64,000 nucleotides of DNA from NCBI RefSeq assembly GCF_024362365.1, contig NZ_CP101464.1:1240001-1304000 (forward strand). Reading direction: 5' to 3'. The translations under genes were made by a program, and so were the position numbers. Shown here piece after piece: positions 33,825 through 42,197 of the stretch (position 1 is the stretch's first letter; every line of letters begins with the position of its first letter). This DNA comes from Janibacter sp. CX7. Lineage in GTDB: Bacteria; Actinomycetota; Actinomycetes; Actinomycetales; Dermatophilaceae. A model generated the notes under the pieces. That model was not told where the DNA came from. It searched no databases and worked only from the letters and a program-made list of their open reading frames with translations.

Positions 33825-34373
33825 CTAGCTACGACGTGTGCCACGACCCCCGATGTAGCGAGAGCGAAATCGAGTGGCCAAGACTTCCTGGCGCTGCTTG
33901 TTCGCGAGGAGGCCGGACACGAAGCCTACGGCGATGGCGGAGATCGCGGCGCCCATCGAATTCCACAGCAAGACGCTCGAACCCATGACGACGAGCATCC
34001 ATCCGATGAATGAAGGCGGACCCTTCGACAACAGGTCCTGGTCGTCGGCGGACAGGGTCTCGTCGATGCGAATGGGGAAGATGCGTTGGGGGAAGGCGGC
34101 GGTGAGGATCAGGAGGCGTAGGGCCAAGAGGGCCGAGATGGCAGTCCCTCCGAGAAACAGGATGACGACTGCCGGAGACTGGGGCGCGAAGGCCAAGGCG
34201 ATGAGGGTGAACACCAGAGCAAGGAACTGGTACGTGGGGTCCTTCGCCAGGTCGGACCAGCCTTCGTCGCTCTCGAGCACCTGGCGCAGCGCGTTGAGAG
34301 GTGTGAGCGCGGTCGACATCTGGTGAGCGCCTCCGGCGATCACCATGAGTGTCCCGATCGTCGTGCTGTCCAT
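33825..34373 (-). CDS. Four-helix membrane protein of unknown function
   Basis: A 182-residue protein with hydrophobic segments at about 48-64, 68-92, 122-137 and 142-157, a short N-terminal soluble part (MSTALTPLNALRQVLESDEG) and a basic tail ending GGRGTRRS. No family is recognised. It is convergent with the GIY-YIG gene (12-base gap) and divergent from another membrane protein gene about 175 bases away. GC content is somewhat lower than the genome average, suggesting that it belongs to the accessory region. Confidence 0.6.
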   Translation of the reverse strand: MDSTTIGTLMVIAGGAHQMSTALTPLNALRQVLESDEGWSDLAKDPTYQFLALVFTLIALAFAPQSPAVVILFLGGTAISALLALRLLILTAAFPQRIFPIRIDETLSADDQDLLSKGPPSFIGWMLVVMGSSVLLWNSMGAAISAIAVGFVSGLLANKQRQEVLATRFRSRYIGGRGTRRS

Positions 34374-34549
34374 GCGCCCTCCGCCGTCCAGTCGAATAGC
34401 CGTCTTCAGTCCCGCGCGTCTCTTCGAGCGAAGGTACTGGGAGCCGGTGACAGGGCCGGTCGTGGCAGTCCCAGCGGGGTGGGTCGAAGTTGGTTGTCAC
34501 ACCTGGTTGATATGCCTACGGCTTAAGCAGCAGTGACTCCAGAGGGGCG

Positions 34550-35719
34550 ATGGCGATGCAGCATTCGGCACGTGACGACACCAACCGTGACGGCGCTCTC
34601 GGTCGCGCCCAAGTGCGGTTCCGAGGGGCTGAAGGTTGGCGCGACAGTGAGCTCCGACAGCAACGGGAGCGTCGGCGTCGGATCGCCGGGCGGAAGTGGC
34701 TTGTTCGCGCCGTTGTGCCGGTGCTGCTCGTCTTGGTCTCGGGCCTCGTGGTTCTGGTGATAGGACTCGGAGCTGCAGTCCTGGATAGGGGAGGTGGCGA
34801 GTCAGTCCGCCCCGAACCTATGGAGAAGGGGTGGGAGCTGCTCAGGGCCTCACGCGGGATCGCCGTCGGTGACGAGCTATTGCTGCTCGCCTTCTTCGGG
34901 GCTCCGACGTTTGCCGTGCTCAAGCCGTTTCCGGCCGGCGAGGACCTGACGCACTTTCAGGGCGTACACACAGTGGAGACGCGTGGCGATGCGGAGAACC
35001 GCCTCGGAATGCTCATCTGTGCTCTCCTCTTTGGGTCATTCTCGTCCCTCTGGGTGGCCGTCCCCCCGGACGATCAGTGGCTGCCGCACGTCAGCGTTCT
35101 GGCGCTGTTCATGGCGTGGATGACCGCCTTTGCTGCACTGCAACTGGTCATGCCCCGGATGTCTTCGCGTGATGCCATGCGGTGGACCGACTCTCACATC
35201 GCGCTCCTCCGAGCGCGCCTCGAGGTCTTGAAGGTCCGTGCCTCCCAGCGCCAAGGACACGACCTCACGCCGATGTCTTGGCGGTCGTGGTGGAGACTCG
35301 GCCTGCTGCCTGGCGCGGCAGCGGTCCTGGGAGGTCTGGTTGTATCGGCGGCGACAGCCGATCAAGCTGGCGTCATGTGGTCGCTGGGGCTTGGCGCGAC
35401 GCTCATGGTCTGTGCCCCTGCCATGACGTATGTCGCCGGTCAGGTGGGGTCGTCGGGATGGGCGGCGCGCTCCCTGACGTGCCTCAGTGCGACCACCGCC
35501 GCCCTGATGTTGGCCTGGTGGATCGTGTCCGCGTGGCTTCTCTGGGACGGGCGGTTGCTCCCGCTGGCACTGACCCTCGGGGGCCTGGGAGGGGTGTGGG
35601 TAGCCGTTCGAGAGCATCGGGGTCAGCACATGCGAGTTGAGGCCGCGCTCATACGTGCGGAACTCAAGCAATTGTCCCGGTTGAGAGCGCGGCACGTGCA
35701 GGGGCGAATGGTGATCTGA
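34550..35719 (+). CDS. Polytopic membrane protein of unknown function
   Basis: A 389-residue protein: a basic N-terminus of about 50 residues (RQQRERRRRIAGRKW), then hydrophobic segments near 53-78, 105-118, 153-170, 178-200, 246-266, 272-292, 305-325 and 330-347, and a basic helical tail. No motif allowed a family assignment. ATG 34550 follows GAGGGG closely; ATG 34556 is a second choice. A strong hairpin follows the stop codon. Together with the divergent four-helix protein it could form a membrane pair, but nothing in the sequence proves this. Confidence 0.6.
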   Translation: MAMQHSARDDTNRDGALGRAQVRFRGAEGWRDSELRQQRERRRRIAGRKWLVRAVVPVLLVLVSGLVVLVIGLGAAVLDRGGGESVRPEPMEKGWELLRASRGIAVGDELLLLAFFGAPTFAVLKPFPAGEDLTHFQGVHTVETRGDAENRLGMLICALLFGSFSSLWVAVPPDDQWLPHVSVLALFMAWMTAFAALQLVMPRMSSRDAMRWTDSHIALLRARLEVLKVRASQRQGHDLTPMSWRSWWRLGLLPGAAAVLGGLVVSAATADQAGVMWSLGLGATLMVCAPAMTYVAGQVGSSGWAARSLTCLSATTAALMLAWWIVSAWLLWDGRLLPLALTLGGLGGVWVAVREHRGQHMRVEAALIRAELKQLSRLRARHVQGRMVI

Positions 35720-35722
35720 CGA

Positions 35723-35744
35723 CGCGACGGTCCTGACCGTCGCG
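35723..35744. terminator. Hairpin after the membrane protein gene
   Basis: CGCGACGGT at 35723-35731 pairs perfectly with ACCGTCGCG at 35736-35744 around a CCTG loop, 3 bases after the stop codon at 35719. The position and 9-bp GC stem fit an intrinsic terminator lacking a T-run. Confidence 0.55.
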
Positions 35745-35747
35745 GGC

Positions 35748-35796
35748 CCTTCGAGACGGCCCCTTCGAGACGGCTCGTTCCTCGCCTCCTCAGGGA
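35748..35796 (-). repeat. Dispersed hairpin element, with a duplicated end
   Basis: On the plus strand this reads CCCTTCGAGACGG twice and ends CTCCTCAGGGA, the inverted form of the element family seen also at 39809, 39859, 43164, 49274, 53482, 54986 and 56181. The central stem here (GGCTCG/CTCGCC) is imperfect, so this copy looks degenerate. Confidence 0.6.
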
Positions 35797-35843
35797 CGAA
35801 GGGGTGGGCCTCCCCGGGGATCGGTGTGTGGGAGGTTGGGGCA

Positions 35844-36467
35844 ATGGACGTCCTGCCGATGTTTCCCCTCGGAACGGTGCTGCTGCCCGGGCAGCCCCTG
35901 CCGCTGCAGGTCTTCGAGCCGCGCTACCTGACGATGCTGCGCGACGTCGCGGCCGGCGCCGGGGGCTTCGGCGTGGTGCTCATCGAGCGGGGCTTCGAGG
36001 TCGGTGGGGGAGACCAGCGGTTCGCCATCGGGTGCGTGGCGAGCATCGAGCAGGTCCGGCCGATGCCCGGTGGTCGCGTGGGACTGCTGGCGCGAGGACA
36101 GGAGCGCATCGAGGTCGTCGACTGGCTGTCCGACGATCCCTACCCGCGAGCGGAGGTGCGGCGCCTGCCGGACCTGACGTGAGCCGACGATGACGCCCCG
36201 CGTCTGGCCGAGACCGAGCGGACCGTCCGGCGAGCCCTGACGGTGATGAGCGGGTACCGATCGCCGGCGCTGCCCGCCGACATCGAGCTGGCCGACGACC
36301 CGGTCACGCGCAGCTGGCAGCTGGCGTGGGTCGCCCCGCTCGGCGCCCTCGACCAGTTGACCCTCCTGCGGTCAGCATCGGTCAGCGAGCTCCTGCACAC
36401 CACCGCGCGCCTCACGAGCGAAGCCCTCGAGCTGCTGCCGCTCCAGTCACCCGACAAGTCCGACTGA
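35844..36467 (+). pseudogene. LON-substrate-binding-domain protein, nonsense mutation (copy 1)
   Basis: Encodes a stand-alone Lon N-terminal domain protein: MDVLPMFPLGTVLLPGQPLP, FEPRYLTMLRDV, GFGVVLIERGFEVGGGDQRF, then helical C-terminal ADIELADDPVTRSWQLAW. The frame is open for 208 codons except for one TGA at 36180-36182, exactly where the paralogue at 39927 has TGG (Trp). A single G-to-A change therefore cuts the protein to 112 residues and removes the helical half. The upstream 20 bases (GTGTGGGAGGTTGGGGC) match those before copy 2. Such proteins are thought to be Lon-like substrate adaptors, but no function is proven. Confidence 0.75.
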
Positions 36468-36502
36468 CGGCCTCCGGGCGGCGTCGGCAGTCGCGCCCGC
36501 CC

Positions 36503-37990
36503 TCAGTCCGCCTCGACGAAGAGCGGCCTCGACGCCTTGCCCGAGGCCAGCACCTCACCCATCGTGCGGTACTCGCCCCGCTCGAAGACCTCCGCGAGCT
36601 TCGCCTGGTCGACGAGGTGCGCCGACTGCAGCTCACCACCGGCGAACTGCAGCAGCGACCCGACCGGCAGCCCGAGGTAGGGGCCGAAGGTGCGGTCGCA
36701 TGCTTGCAGCTCGCCCGCGTCGATGTTGCGCAGCGCGCGCTCCTCGTCGCTCTGCGCCGACGGCAAGACGATCGACCAGCCGGACCGGCGGGTGCCATCG
36801 GTCAGGGCCTGCGCGCCGGGGTCGAGCTCGAAGCGCTCCATGACGAACGCGGCGGGCTGCCCCAGGACGATCGCGTCGAGGGCAGCCGACTGGATCGCGA
36901 TGGTCTCGGTGGCCCTGACCGGTGCCGCGTCCACGCCTGCCTGGCGAGCCTTCTGCAACTGCTCGACCTGCCCGATCAGCGCGCCGGTGAGGTCGTCGGT
37001 CGTCCGCTCCCGATAGGCCTCGGGAGAGGAGAAGTCCGGGGTCGTGACGAGGAGGACGCCCCCTTCGTCCGTGGCCTCGAGCGTGTACGGCGCATACGAC
37101 ATCTGCAGCCGGGCGCCCGGCTGCAGCGGACCGGCCGCGCCGGCGGCGAAGGCCATGAGGACGCTGCCGGCCAGCGGCGCGAGCTGCGGGTGGGTCCGCG
37201 CGCGCAGGGTCACGCCGTCGACGACCTCTTCGATCGTCTCGGTGGTGGGTGCCGCCGGGCTCTGCTCGCCGATGGGAGCACCCGCGCCGCGACCGTCGTC
37301 GAGCAGCTGCCGGTCCGCAGCGGTGACGGTGCCGTCTGTGGCCCGCGTGGCCCAGGCACCGAGGAACCGGCCGTCGGCGACCCGCGCCACCGTCCCCGTC
37401 GGCAGCGCGAGCAACGGCACGAGGTAGGCGGCCGACTGCACGAGCAGCCCGGCGAGGATCTCAACCTCCTTGTTGCGCAGGAAGGACTTCTCGGCCGTGC
37501 GCACCAGCCAGCCGGAGTCGTCCTCCGACGTCGACGGGCGCCGCACGAGGACGAGCTCGTCGGTCCGACCCTTTTCGACGACCGTCAGAGCCGCCTTGGT
37601 GAAGGTCACGCCCATCGCCATGTCGATCGGCGCGCCATCGACTTCCGCGCGGCTGAGCGTGTCCGCCTGGGCGGCCTCGATCCACAGCGCGAGCGTCAGG
37701 TCGTCGGTCGTGGCGTCGACGAAGTCTTCCGCCGCGTAGTCCGGCGCCGTGATCGCGAACTGCGTCTCCCGGTCCTGCCGCAGCTGCCAGAAGCCGAAGC
37801 CCACGATCGTCCGCAGCCCGTCCTCCGTGTTGCCCGCCTCGTGGTGGCGGCGGTAGCGGTCGACGACCGGCCGGGCGAAGGGAGCCACCTCGGTCGCGCA
37901 GCGCAGCGTCGCCACGGTGCCACCACCGAGGTCGACGGCAGGCTGCGGCTCGGGCTGGGTCGAAGGGAGTGGGAGCGGGAAGGTCGTCAT
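36503..37990 (-). CDS. Large soluble protein of unknown function
   Basis: A 495-residue protein without signal or membrane helices. It is rich in mixed alpha/beta blocks (IVGFGFWQLRQDRETQFAI, FTKAALTVVEKGRTDELVLV, GSVLMAFAAGAAGPLQPGA, MGEVLASGKASRPLFVEAD) and contains no motif I recognise. Length, codon use and a clean frame support a real gene. ATG 37990 or 37999 are equally possible starts; neither has a strong ribosome site. It is convergent with the LON pseudogene and divergent from a small Cys-containing protein. Confidence 0.6.
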   Translation of the reverse strand: MTTFPLPLPSTQPEPQPAVDLGGGTVATLRCATEVAPFARPVVDRYRRHHEAGNTEDGLRTIVGFGFWQLRQDRETQFAITAPDYAAEDFVDATTDDLTLALWIEAAQADTLSRAEVDGAPIDMAMGVTFTKAALTVVEKGRTDELVLVRRPSTSEDDSGWLVRTAEKSFLRNKEVEILAGLLVQSAAYLVPLLALPTGTVARVADGRFLGAWATRATDGTVTAADRQLLDDGRGAGAPIGEQSPAAPTTETIEEVVDGVTLRARTHPQLAPLAGSVLMAFAAGAAGPLQPGARLQMSYAPYTLEATDEGGVLLVTTPDFSSPEAYRERTTDDLTGALIGQVEQLQKARQAGVDAAPVRATETIAIQSAALDAIVLGQPAAFVMERFELDPGAQALTDGTRRSGWSIVLPSAQSDEERALRNIDAGELQACDRTFGPYLGLPVGSLLQFAGGELQSAHLVDQAKLAEVFERGEYRTMGEVLASGKASRPLFVEAD

Positions 37991-38049
37991 GGGCGACATA
38001 CTTTCGGCCCCGGCGACCCGCGGACAGGGGGAGCGCTCCCCGCATGTTG

Positions 38050-38074
38050 GCTGAGGTGCGACGGAGGAGCCTCG
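38050..38074 (-). repeat. 25-bp repeat, copy 2
   Basis: Identical over 25 bases to 7331-7355, where it lies in the carH linker. Here it is intergenic, between two divergent hypothetical genes. The GAGG/CCTC ends could pair. Confidence 0.6.
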
Positions 38075-38147
38075 CAGCAGTCCGACGCCCGAGCGTTGTC
38101 GGTGCCCGCACCTAGTGTTGGCCTCGTCGGCGGAGGACGAAGGGGGA

Positions 38148-38492
38148 GTGACCTTGGGTGGGATGACGGACGGCCTGCGGAGCGGTCTGGGCACGGGCGA
38201 GCTGGCCGCGCTGGCGCAGCGGGTTCTGGACGAGTGGCGTCGCGGGTCAGCCACTCGGGCCGAGCAGATGGAGGTCTGCGACTGCTGTGGCGACTGGGTC
38301 GACGTCGAGCACCCCAGGGATCGGGAGATGGCCGACCAGTGGCGTGAGGCGACGGCCGAGCGCGCCCGCATGGAGTCCCTGCGCTCCGGCTCCGGCCCCG
38401 GGTGGCCGGGGCCGGAGATCGTGCCCGACGATGCGGTGACCGGCTGGACTGGGTCCCGCGCCCCCGAGTGGTGCCTCGACGAGCTGCTCTAG
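38148..38492 (+). CDS. Small hypothetical protein with CxCC motif
   Basis: A 114-residue soluble protein. The middle carries MEVCDCCGDWVDVEH, a cluster of three Cys that could bind metal, in a helical context (LAALAQRVLDEWRRG, QWREATAERARMESL). No family recognised. The start is GTG 38148 or ATG 38163; a G-rich ribosome site is present before each and I cannot choose firmly. The 3' end is 4 bases from the convergent metallo-hydrolase gene. Confidence 0.5.
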   Translation: MTLGGMTDGLRSGLGTGELAALAQRVLDEWRRGSATRAEQMEVCDCCGDWVDVEHPRDREMADQWREATAERARMESLRSGSGPGWPGPEIVPDDAVTGWTGSRAPEWCLDELL

Positions 38493-38496
38493 GACG

Positions 38497-39723
38497 TCAG
38501 CCGCGACCTCGTCCCTTATTGCGCAGCGGCAGGGTGAAGCGGTCGAGGTCCTGCCCGATCGTCACCTTGTCGCGGTACCCCTTCTGCGCATCGCGTCGCC
38601 ACTGGTTCTTGTCGACCTTGGCCGCGCCCAGGTCGGCGTAGTGCGAGACGACGAGGTGCTTGGCGTGGGCCGCCTCGGCGACGAGACCCACCTTGTCGCT
38701 CTCGACGTGCGACTGGAGCATGTGGTCGAGCGAGGCCTCGCCGAGCCCGGCTCCCTTCACGCCGATCGCCTCGTGCACGAGCAGGTCGGTGCGCTCGGCC
38801 ATCTCGATGAGGTTGTCGGAGTGGCGCGTGTCTCCGCTGAAGGTCACCGACCCGTACTCGGTGTCGAAGCGGAAGGCGTAGGCGGGGAAGACCGGCCCGT
38901 GCGGCACGAGCGTCGCGGTTACCGTCACCTTGTCGTCGGCGAAGATCGTGAAGGGCCGCATCCGCGGAGCCGTGTCGAGGTAGGTCGCGTGCACGCCGGC
39001 CGGCAGGGCGATGTCGCGCACGTCCATGAGCGTGCGGATGTCGACGACGTTCATGTCCCGCAGGAAGACGTTCATGCTGTACGCGTAGGCCGCGTGCAGC
39101 GACTGCGTCATCTCGACGGTGCCGGGCGTCGGGTTCGCGGGGTTGACCGTCGGCGCCTCGCCGCCGCCGAACTTCGGCTGCAGACCACCGGCGGCACCGG
39201 GCCCGAAGACCGGGACCTGCCGCTCGATGTGGTCACCGGCCTGGTTCTTGATGTGCCCGCCGAGCATGAAGAAGTTGTAGTAGTCGGCGATGTGGTCCGC
39301 GTGCAGGTGGGTGAGGAAGATCCCCGCGATCGAGTCGAAGCGCAGCCCCGCTGCGGCAAACTGGGTCACCGACGCGCGACCGCAGTCGACCACATAGGTG
39401 CGGCCGTCGACGACGAGGGCGCTCGCCGCGCCCACCTGGTGCAGGTCCACCGGCGGGCCCGCGCGGGTGCCGAGGAGGACGAGCTCCAGGCCATTGCCAC
39501 GCGGCGGGCGAGCCTTCGCTCCCTTCGACGAAGGGGAGGCCGCCGCCATCCCGGGGACGAGCGCGAGACCCGAGGCGGCGCCGACGCCGGCCATGATCGA
39601 GCGGCGCGAGATCCCGAGGCCACGACGCGCCTCGTCAATCGCCTCCTCGCGCTCCGAGTGGACAGGCTCGTGGGGGAGCTGGTCGCACAGGCAATGAGGG
39701 CCGTGCTCGGGGTGCTGGGACAT
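38497..39723 (-). CDS. Tat-exported MBL-fold metallo-hydrolase
   Basis: A 408-residue metallo-beta-lactamase-fold hydrolase. A twin-arginine signal (ISRRSIMAGVGAASGLAL, Arg 40-41) directs export. The metal motif is THLHADH (139-144); further ligands are expected in FSGDTRHSDN and VVSHYADL. Spacing resembles the RNase Z/arylsulfatase-like branch, which acts on phosphodiesters, sulfate esters or lactones; the exported location disfavours tRNA processing. ATG 39723 follows AAAGGAG. The linker after the signal (PSSKGAKARPP) is encoded by a CTCCCTTC/GAAGGGGAG hairpin. The substrate is unknown. Confidence 0.88.
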   Translation of the reverse strand: MSQHPEHGPHCLCDQLPHEPVHSEREEAIDEARRGLGISRRSIMAGVGAASGLALVPGMAAASPSSKGAKARPPRGNGLELVLLGTRAGPPVDLHQVGAASALVVDGRTYVVDCGRASVTQFAAAGLRFDSIAGIFLTHLHADHIADYYNFFMLGGHIKNQAGDHIERQVPVFGPGAAGGLQPKFGGGEAPTVNPANPTPGTVEMTQSLHAAYAYSMNVFLRDMNVVDIRTLMDVRDIALPAGVHATYLDTAPRMRPFTIFADDKVTVTATLVPHGPVFPAYAFRFDTEYGSVTFSGDTRHSDNLIEMAERTDLLVHEAIGVKGAGLGEASLDHMLQSHVESDKVGLVAEAAHAKHLVVSHYADLGAAKVDKNQWRRDAQKGYRDKVTIGQDLDRFTLPLRNKGRGRG

Positions 39724-39808
39724 GTGAACTCCTTTGTTCGACGTCGTCGCCAAAGGTAGGGACGAGGCAAAGAGGGGATCAGCCCGTTCGTCAGGCGGGA
39801 ACGCCCGC

Positions 39809-39846
39809 CCCTTCCAGACGGTCGCTTCGCGACCTCCTCAGGGAAC
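39809..39846 (-). repeat. Dispersed hairpin element
   Basis: Inverted copy: CCCTTCCAGAC, stem GGTCGC-TTC-GCGACC, then TCCTCAGGGA. The ends match the family consensus while the stem differs from the copy 50 bp away, yet remains fully paired. Confidence 0.75.
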
Positions 39847-39858
39847 GTGGGGATCCGG

Positions 39859-39897
39859 CCCTTCGAGACGCTTGCTGCGCAAGCTCCTCAGGGACCG
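39859..39897 (-). repeat. Dispersed hairpin element
   Basis: Inverted copy: CCCTTCGAGAC, stem GCTTGC-TGC-GCAAGC, then TCCTCAGGGACC. It is the reverse complement of the copy at 43164-43200 over nearly its whole length. It precedes LON-domain copy 2. Confidence 0.8.
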
Positions 39898-39926
39898 TGG
39901 GTCAGCGGGTGTGGGAGGTTGGGGCG

Positions 39927-40549
39927 ATGGACGTCCTGCCGATGTTCCCCCTTGGGCGGCGCTGCTGCCCGGCCGACCGCTGCCCCTCCAGATCTTCGAG
40001 CCGCGCTACCTCGCGATGCTTCGTGACATCGCGGCGGGCGAAGGGAGGTTCGGCGTCGTCCTCATCGAGCGCGGCTTCGAGGTCGGCGGTGGAGACCACC
40101 GCTTCTCCGTCGGCACCGTCGCCGCGGTCGAGCGGGCGTGGCCGACGCCTGACGGGCGGGTCCTGCTGCTGGCGCGGGGGCAGGAGCGCTTCGAGGTCGT
40201 CCGCTGGCTGCCCGACGACCCCTACCCGCGCGCCGAGGTGCGGCTTCTGCCCGAGCTCAGGTGGAGCAGGGAGCACGCCGAGATCCTCGCCGAGACCGAG
40301 GCGACGGTCTGCCGCGCCCTCGCGGTGATGAGCGAGCACCGCTCCGACACCTGGCCCGCCGACGTCGAGCTCGCCGACGATGCCGTCACCCGCAGCTGGC
40401 AACTCGCCGGCATCGCACCGGTCGGTGCCCTCGACCAGCTGACCCTGCTGCGCTCGTCCTCCGTCGACGAGCTGCTCGAGACCACGGCGCGAGTGGCGAC
40501 GGAAGCGGTCGACCTGCTGGCGATGCAATTGCCGGATGACCCGGCGTGA
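39927..40549 (+). pseudogene. LON-substrate-binding-domain protein, frameshifted (copy 2)
   Basis: Starts MDVLPMFPLG like copy 1, but in the G-run near 39955 one base is missing; the family sequence resumes in another frame as LLPGRPLPLQIFEPRYLAML and stays open to 40549 (RFGVVLIERGFEVGGGDHRF, ADVELADDAVTRSWQLAG). The C-terminal half is intact, unlike copy 1. The lesion lies in a homopolymer, so a sequencing error is possible. If real, both paralogues in the window are dead by different mutations. Confidence 0.72.
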
Positions 40550-40641
40550 GCCGCGCCCCTGGTGATGCGGGGGCAGGACGTGGCTGTCGAAGGGCGACGC
40601 GCTGCACCTGATCTGAACCATGATTCACATATGGTGGACCC

Positions 40642-40950
40642 ATGATCAACGTCGTAGCCCGCATCTCCGCCAAGCCCGAGTCCACCGACGCCATCGAGGC
40701 CGCCGTCGCCGCGGCGCGGGGCACATTCCTCGCCGACGAGGGGTGTCTGCGCTACGACCTCCAGCGCGTCGCCAAGAGCGAGGGTGAGTACATCCTCCTC
40801 GAGGCCTACGACTCCACGGAGGCGCTGAAGCGGCACGGCGAGATGGACGCCTTCGCCGAGTTCAGCCAGACCGTCGCGCCGCACCTGCTCGCTCAGCCCG
40901 AGGTCATCGTGCTCTCGCCCGTCGGTGACCAGGTCGATCTCGCGGTCTGA
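40642..40950 (+). CDS. Antibiotic biosynthesis monooxygenase (ABM) family protein
   Basis: A 102-residue dimeric ferredoxin-like-fold protein: MINVVARISAKPESTDAI, EGCLRYDLQRV, EYILLEAYDSTEALKRH and PHLLAQPEVI are the usual ABM order. Members include quinol monooxygenases and haem-degrading enzymes; no haem-specific pair is evident. The ATG at 40642 is preceded by an AT-rich promoter-like stretch and a palindrome CCAT-N9-ATGG (40618-40634), which could be a regulator site. It lies alone between two pseudogenes. Confidence 0.85.
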   Translation: MINVVARISAKPESTDAIEAAVAAARGTFLADEGCLRYDLQRVAKSEGEYILLEAYDSTEALKRHGEMDAFAEFSQTVAPHLLAQPEVIVLSPVGDQVDLAV

Positions 40951-40952
40951 GG

Positions 40953-41205
40953 TCAGCCGCGCCGGGCCCGTTCGGCGAAGACGTCGAGCGCCGACGTCAC
41001 CTGCGGAGCCGCCCACCCGGCGTCGACGCTGTAGGCCCGCCGCCTTGGTGACGACGCCAGCGTCACGCCGGCGCGCGATGACGGCGTCTGCGGTCGGCTG
41101 TGACAGACCGATCTCGCGCTGAACCATCGCCGATGTGATCGATGGCTGCCGAGAGAGCAGCGCCCGCCAGATCGCCACCGTCCGGCGGGCCCAGATCGCC
41201 GACAC
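40953..41205 (-). pseudogene. Fic-protein C-terminal fragment
   Basis: The minus strand encodes a degraded copy of the C-terminal winged helix of the Fic protein at 44210: RRTVAIWRALLSRQPSITSA, QREIGLSQPTADAVIARRRD, and, after a frameshift near 41020, PQVTSALDVFAERARRG at the same stop position. The Fic catalytic domain is absent. It looks like the tail left by deletion of a paralogous fic gene. Nothing recognisable lies in 41206-41324. Confidence 0.65.
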
Positions 41206-41324
41206 CCAGCCCTCTGGATCTCGATGAGGTCGCCGTCCCGGTGGGCCTCGCGCGGTGACCTGCTGCGCCGCGGCCTGTTCGACCCATCGGCTCCCCTTCG
41301 CCGCGCATCGTCGCGCCGAAGTCA

Positions 41325-42121
41325 TCAGGGCGCGGCAGCATGAGCTTCCTGCCGGGCGACGCGCAGGAAGGAGTCTGCTGCGGGGTTGCGGCGACGATCG
41401 CGGTGCCAGGCGATCGCGACCGTGCGCGGTGTGACGTGCTGGAGCGGGAGAGTGCGCAGTCCCTCGCGGGCCGAGTCCACGGACAGCCACGAGATCACGG
41501 CGGCACCCACGCCTTCGGCGGCCAGTCCCAGGATCGTGCCGTTGTCGTTGGAGCGCAGCAGGATCTGATCGAAGAGCTCCGGACGCCCCAAGCGGTTTTC
41601 GATGGCGTGGACCTCACGCATGTGCCCGTAGGTGAGCAGCGGCATGCCGGTCAGCTCGCGAGGGTGGATCGGCCCACCGTCCGCCACGAGGGGCTGTCCT
41701 CTCGGACCACGACGACGTAGGGGTCCTCCAGCAGCTCCTGATAGCCGAAGGGCCCGCTCATCATCGGCAGGACGACGAAGGTGAGGTCGAGCTCGCCACT
41801 CTCGACGAGGTCCAGGAGCTGCTCGTCGTTTTCCGCCTCGGTCAGCTCTATGCGCACCTGAGGCCATGCCGTGCGGAACTCGCGGACCACGCGGGGCCGG
41901 AGCCGGGAGCCCACGCTCTGGTAGCAGCCGACGCGCAGCGCGCCGGACTCCCCTTCCGCCAACGCCCGCAGGTCGGCCCGGGCACTGTCCAAGCGGGCGA
42001 CGATCGCCCCCGCGTGCCCCAGCAGGAGCTCTCCCGCAGCGGTGAGCTGGACCGCGCGCGGTCCGCCAGGGCGCTCCACCCCGATCAGGGGTACGAGGCC
42101 ACGGATCAACTCTGTCCTCAC
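41325..42121 (-). pseudogene. LysR-family regulator, truncated and frameshifted
   Basis: Contains most of the LysR effector domain: PRAVQLTAAGELLLGHAGAI, ALRVGCYQSVGSRLRPRVV, ELDLTFVVLPMMSG in one frame, then, after a shift near 41695, LLTYGHMREVHAIENRL and NDNGTILGLAAEGVGAAVI in another, ending at 41325. The N-terminal DNA-binding helix-turn-helix is missing: the frame opens at what is normally about residue 45. Both lesions make it non-functional. It shows that the 40.9-42.2 kb stretch has undergone deletion. Confidence 0.75.
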
Positions 42122-42197
42122 CTACGGTGAGCGCCCCGACATGGTGCTCAACGACCTGACCTCCGAGTTGTTCCACGGCCGCACGTCGACCTGAGCG

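Noticed and set aside
34374..34549. A promoter or small gene between the two divergent membrane proteins
   Set aside because: No clear -35/-10 pair with good spacing and no short frame with a ribosome site could be supported.
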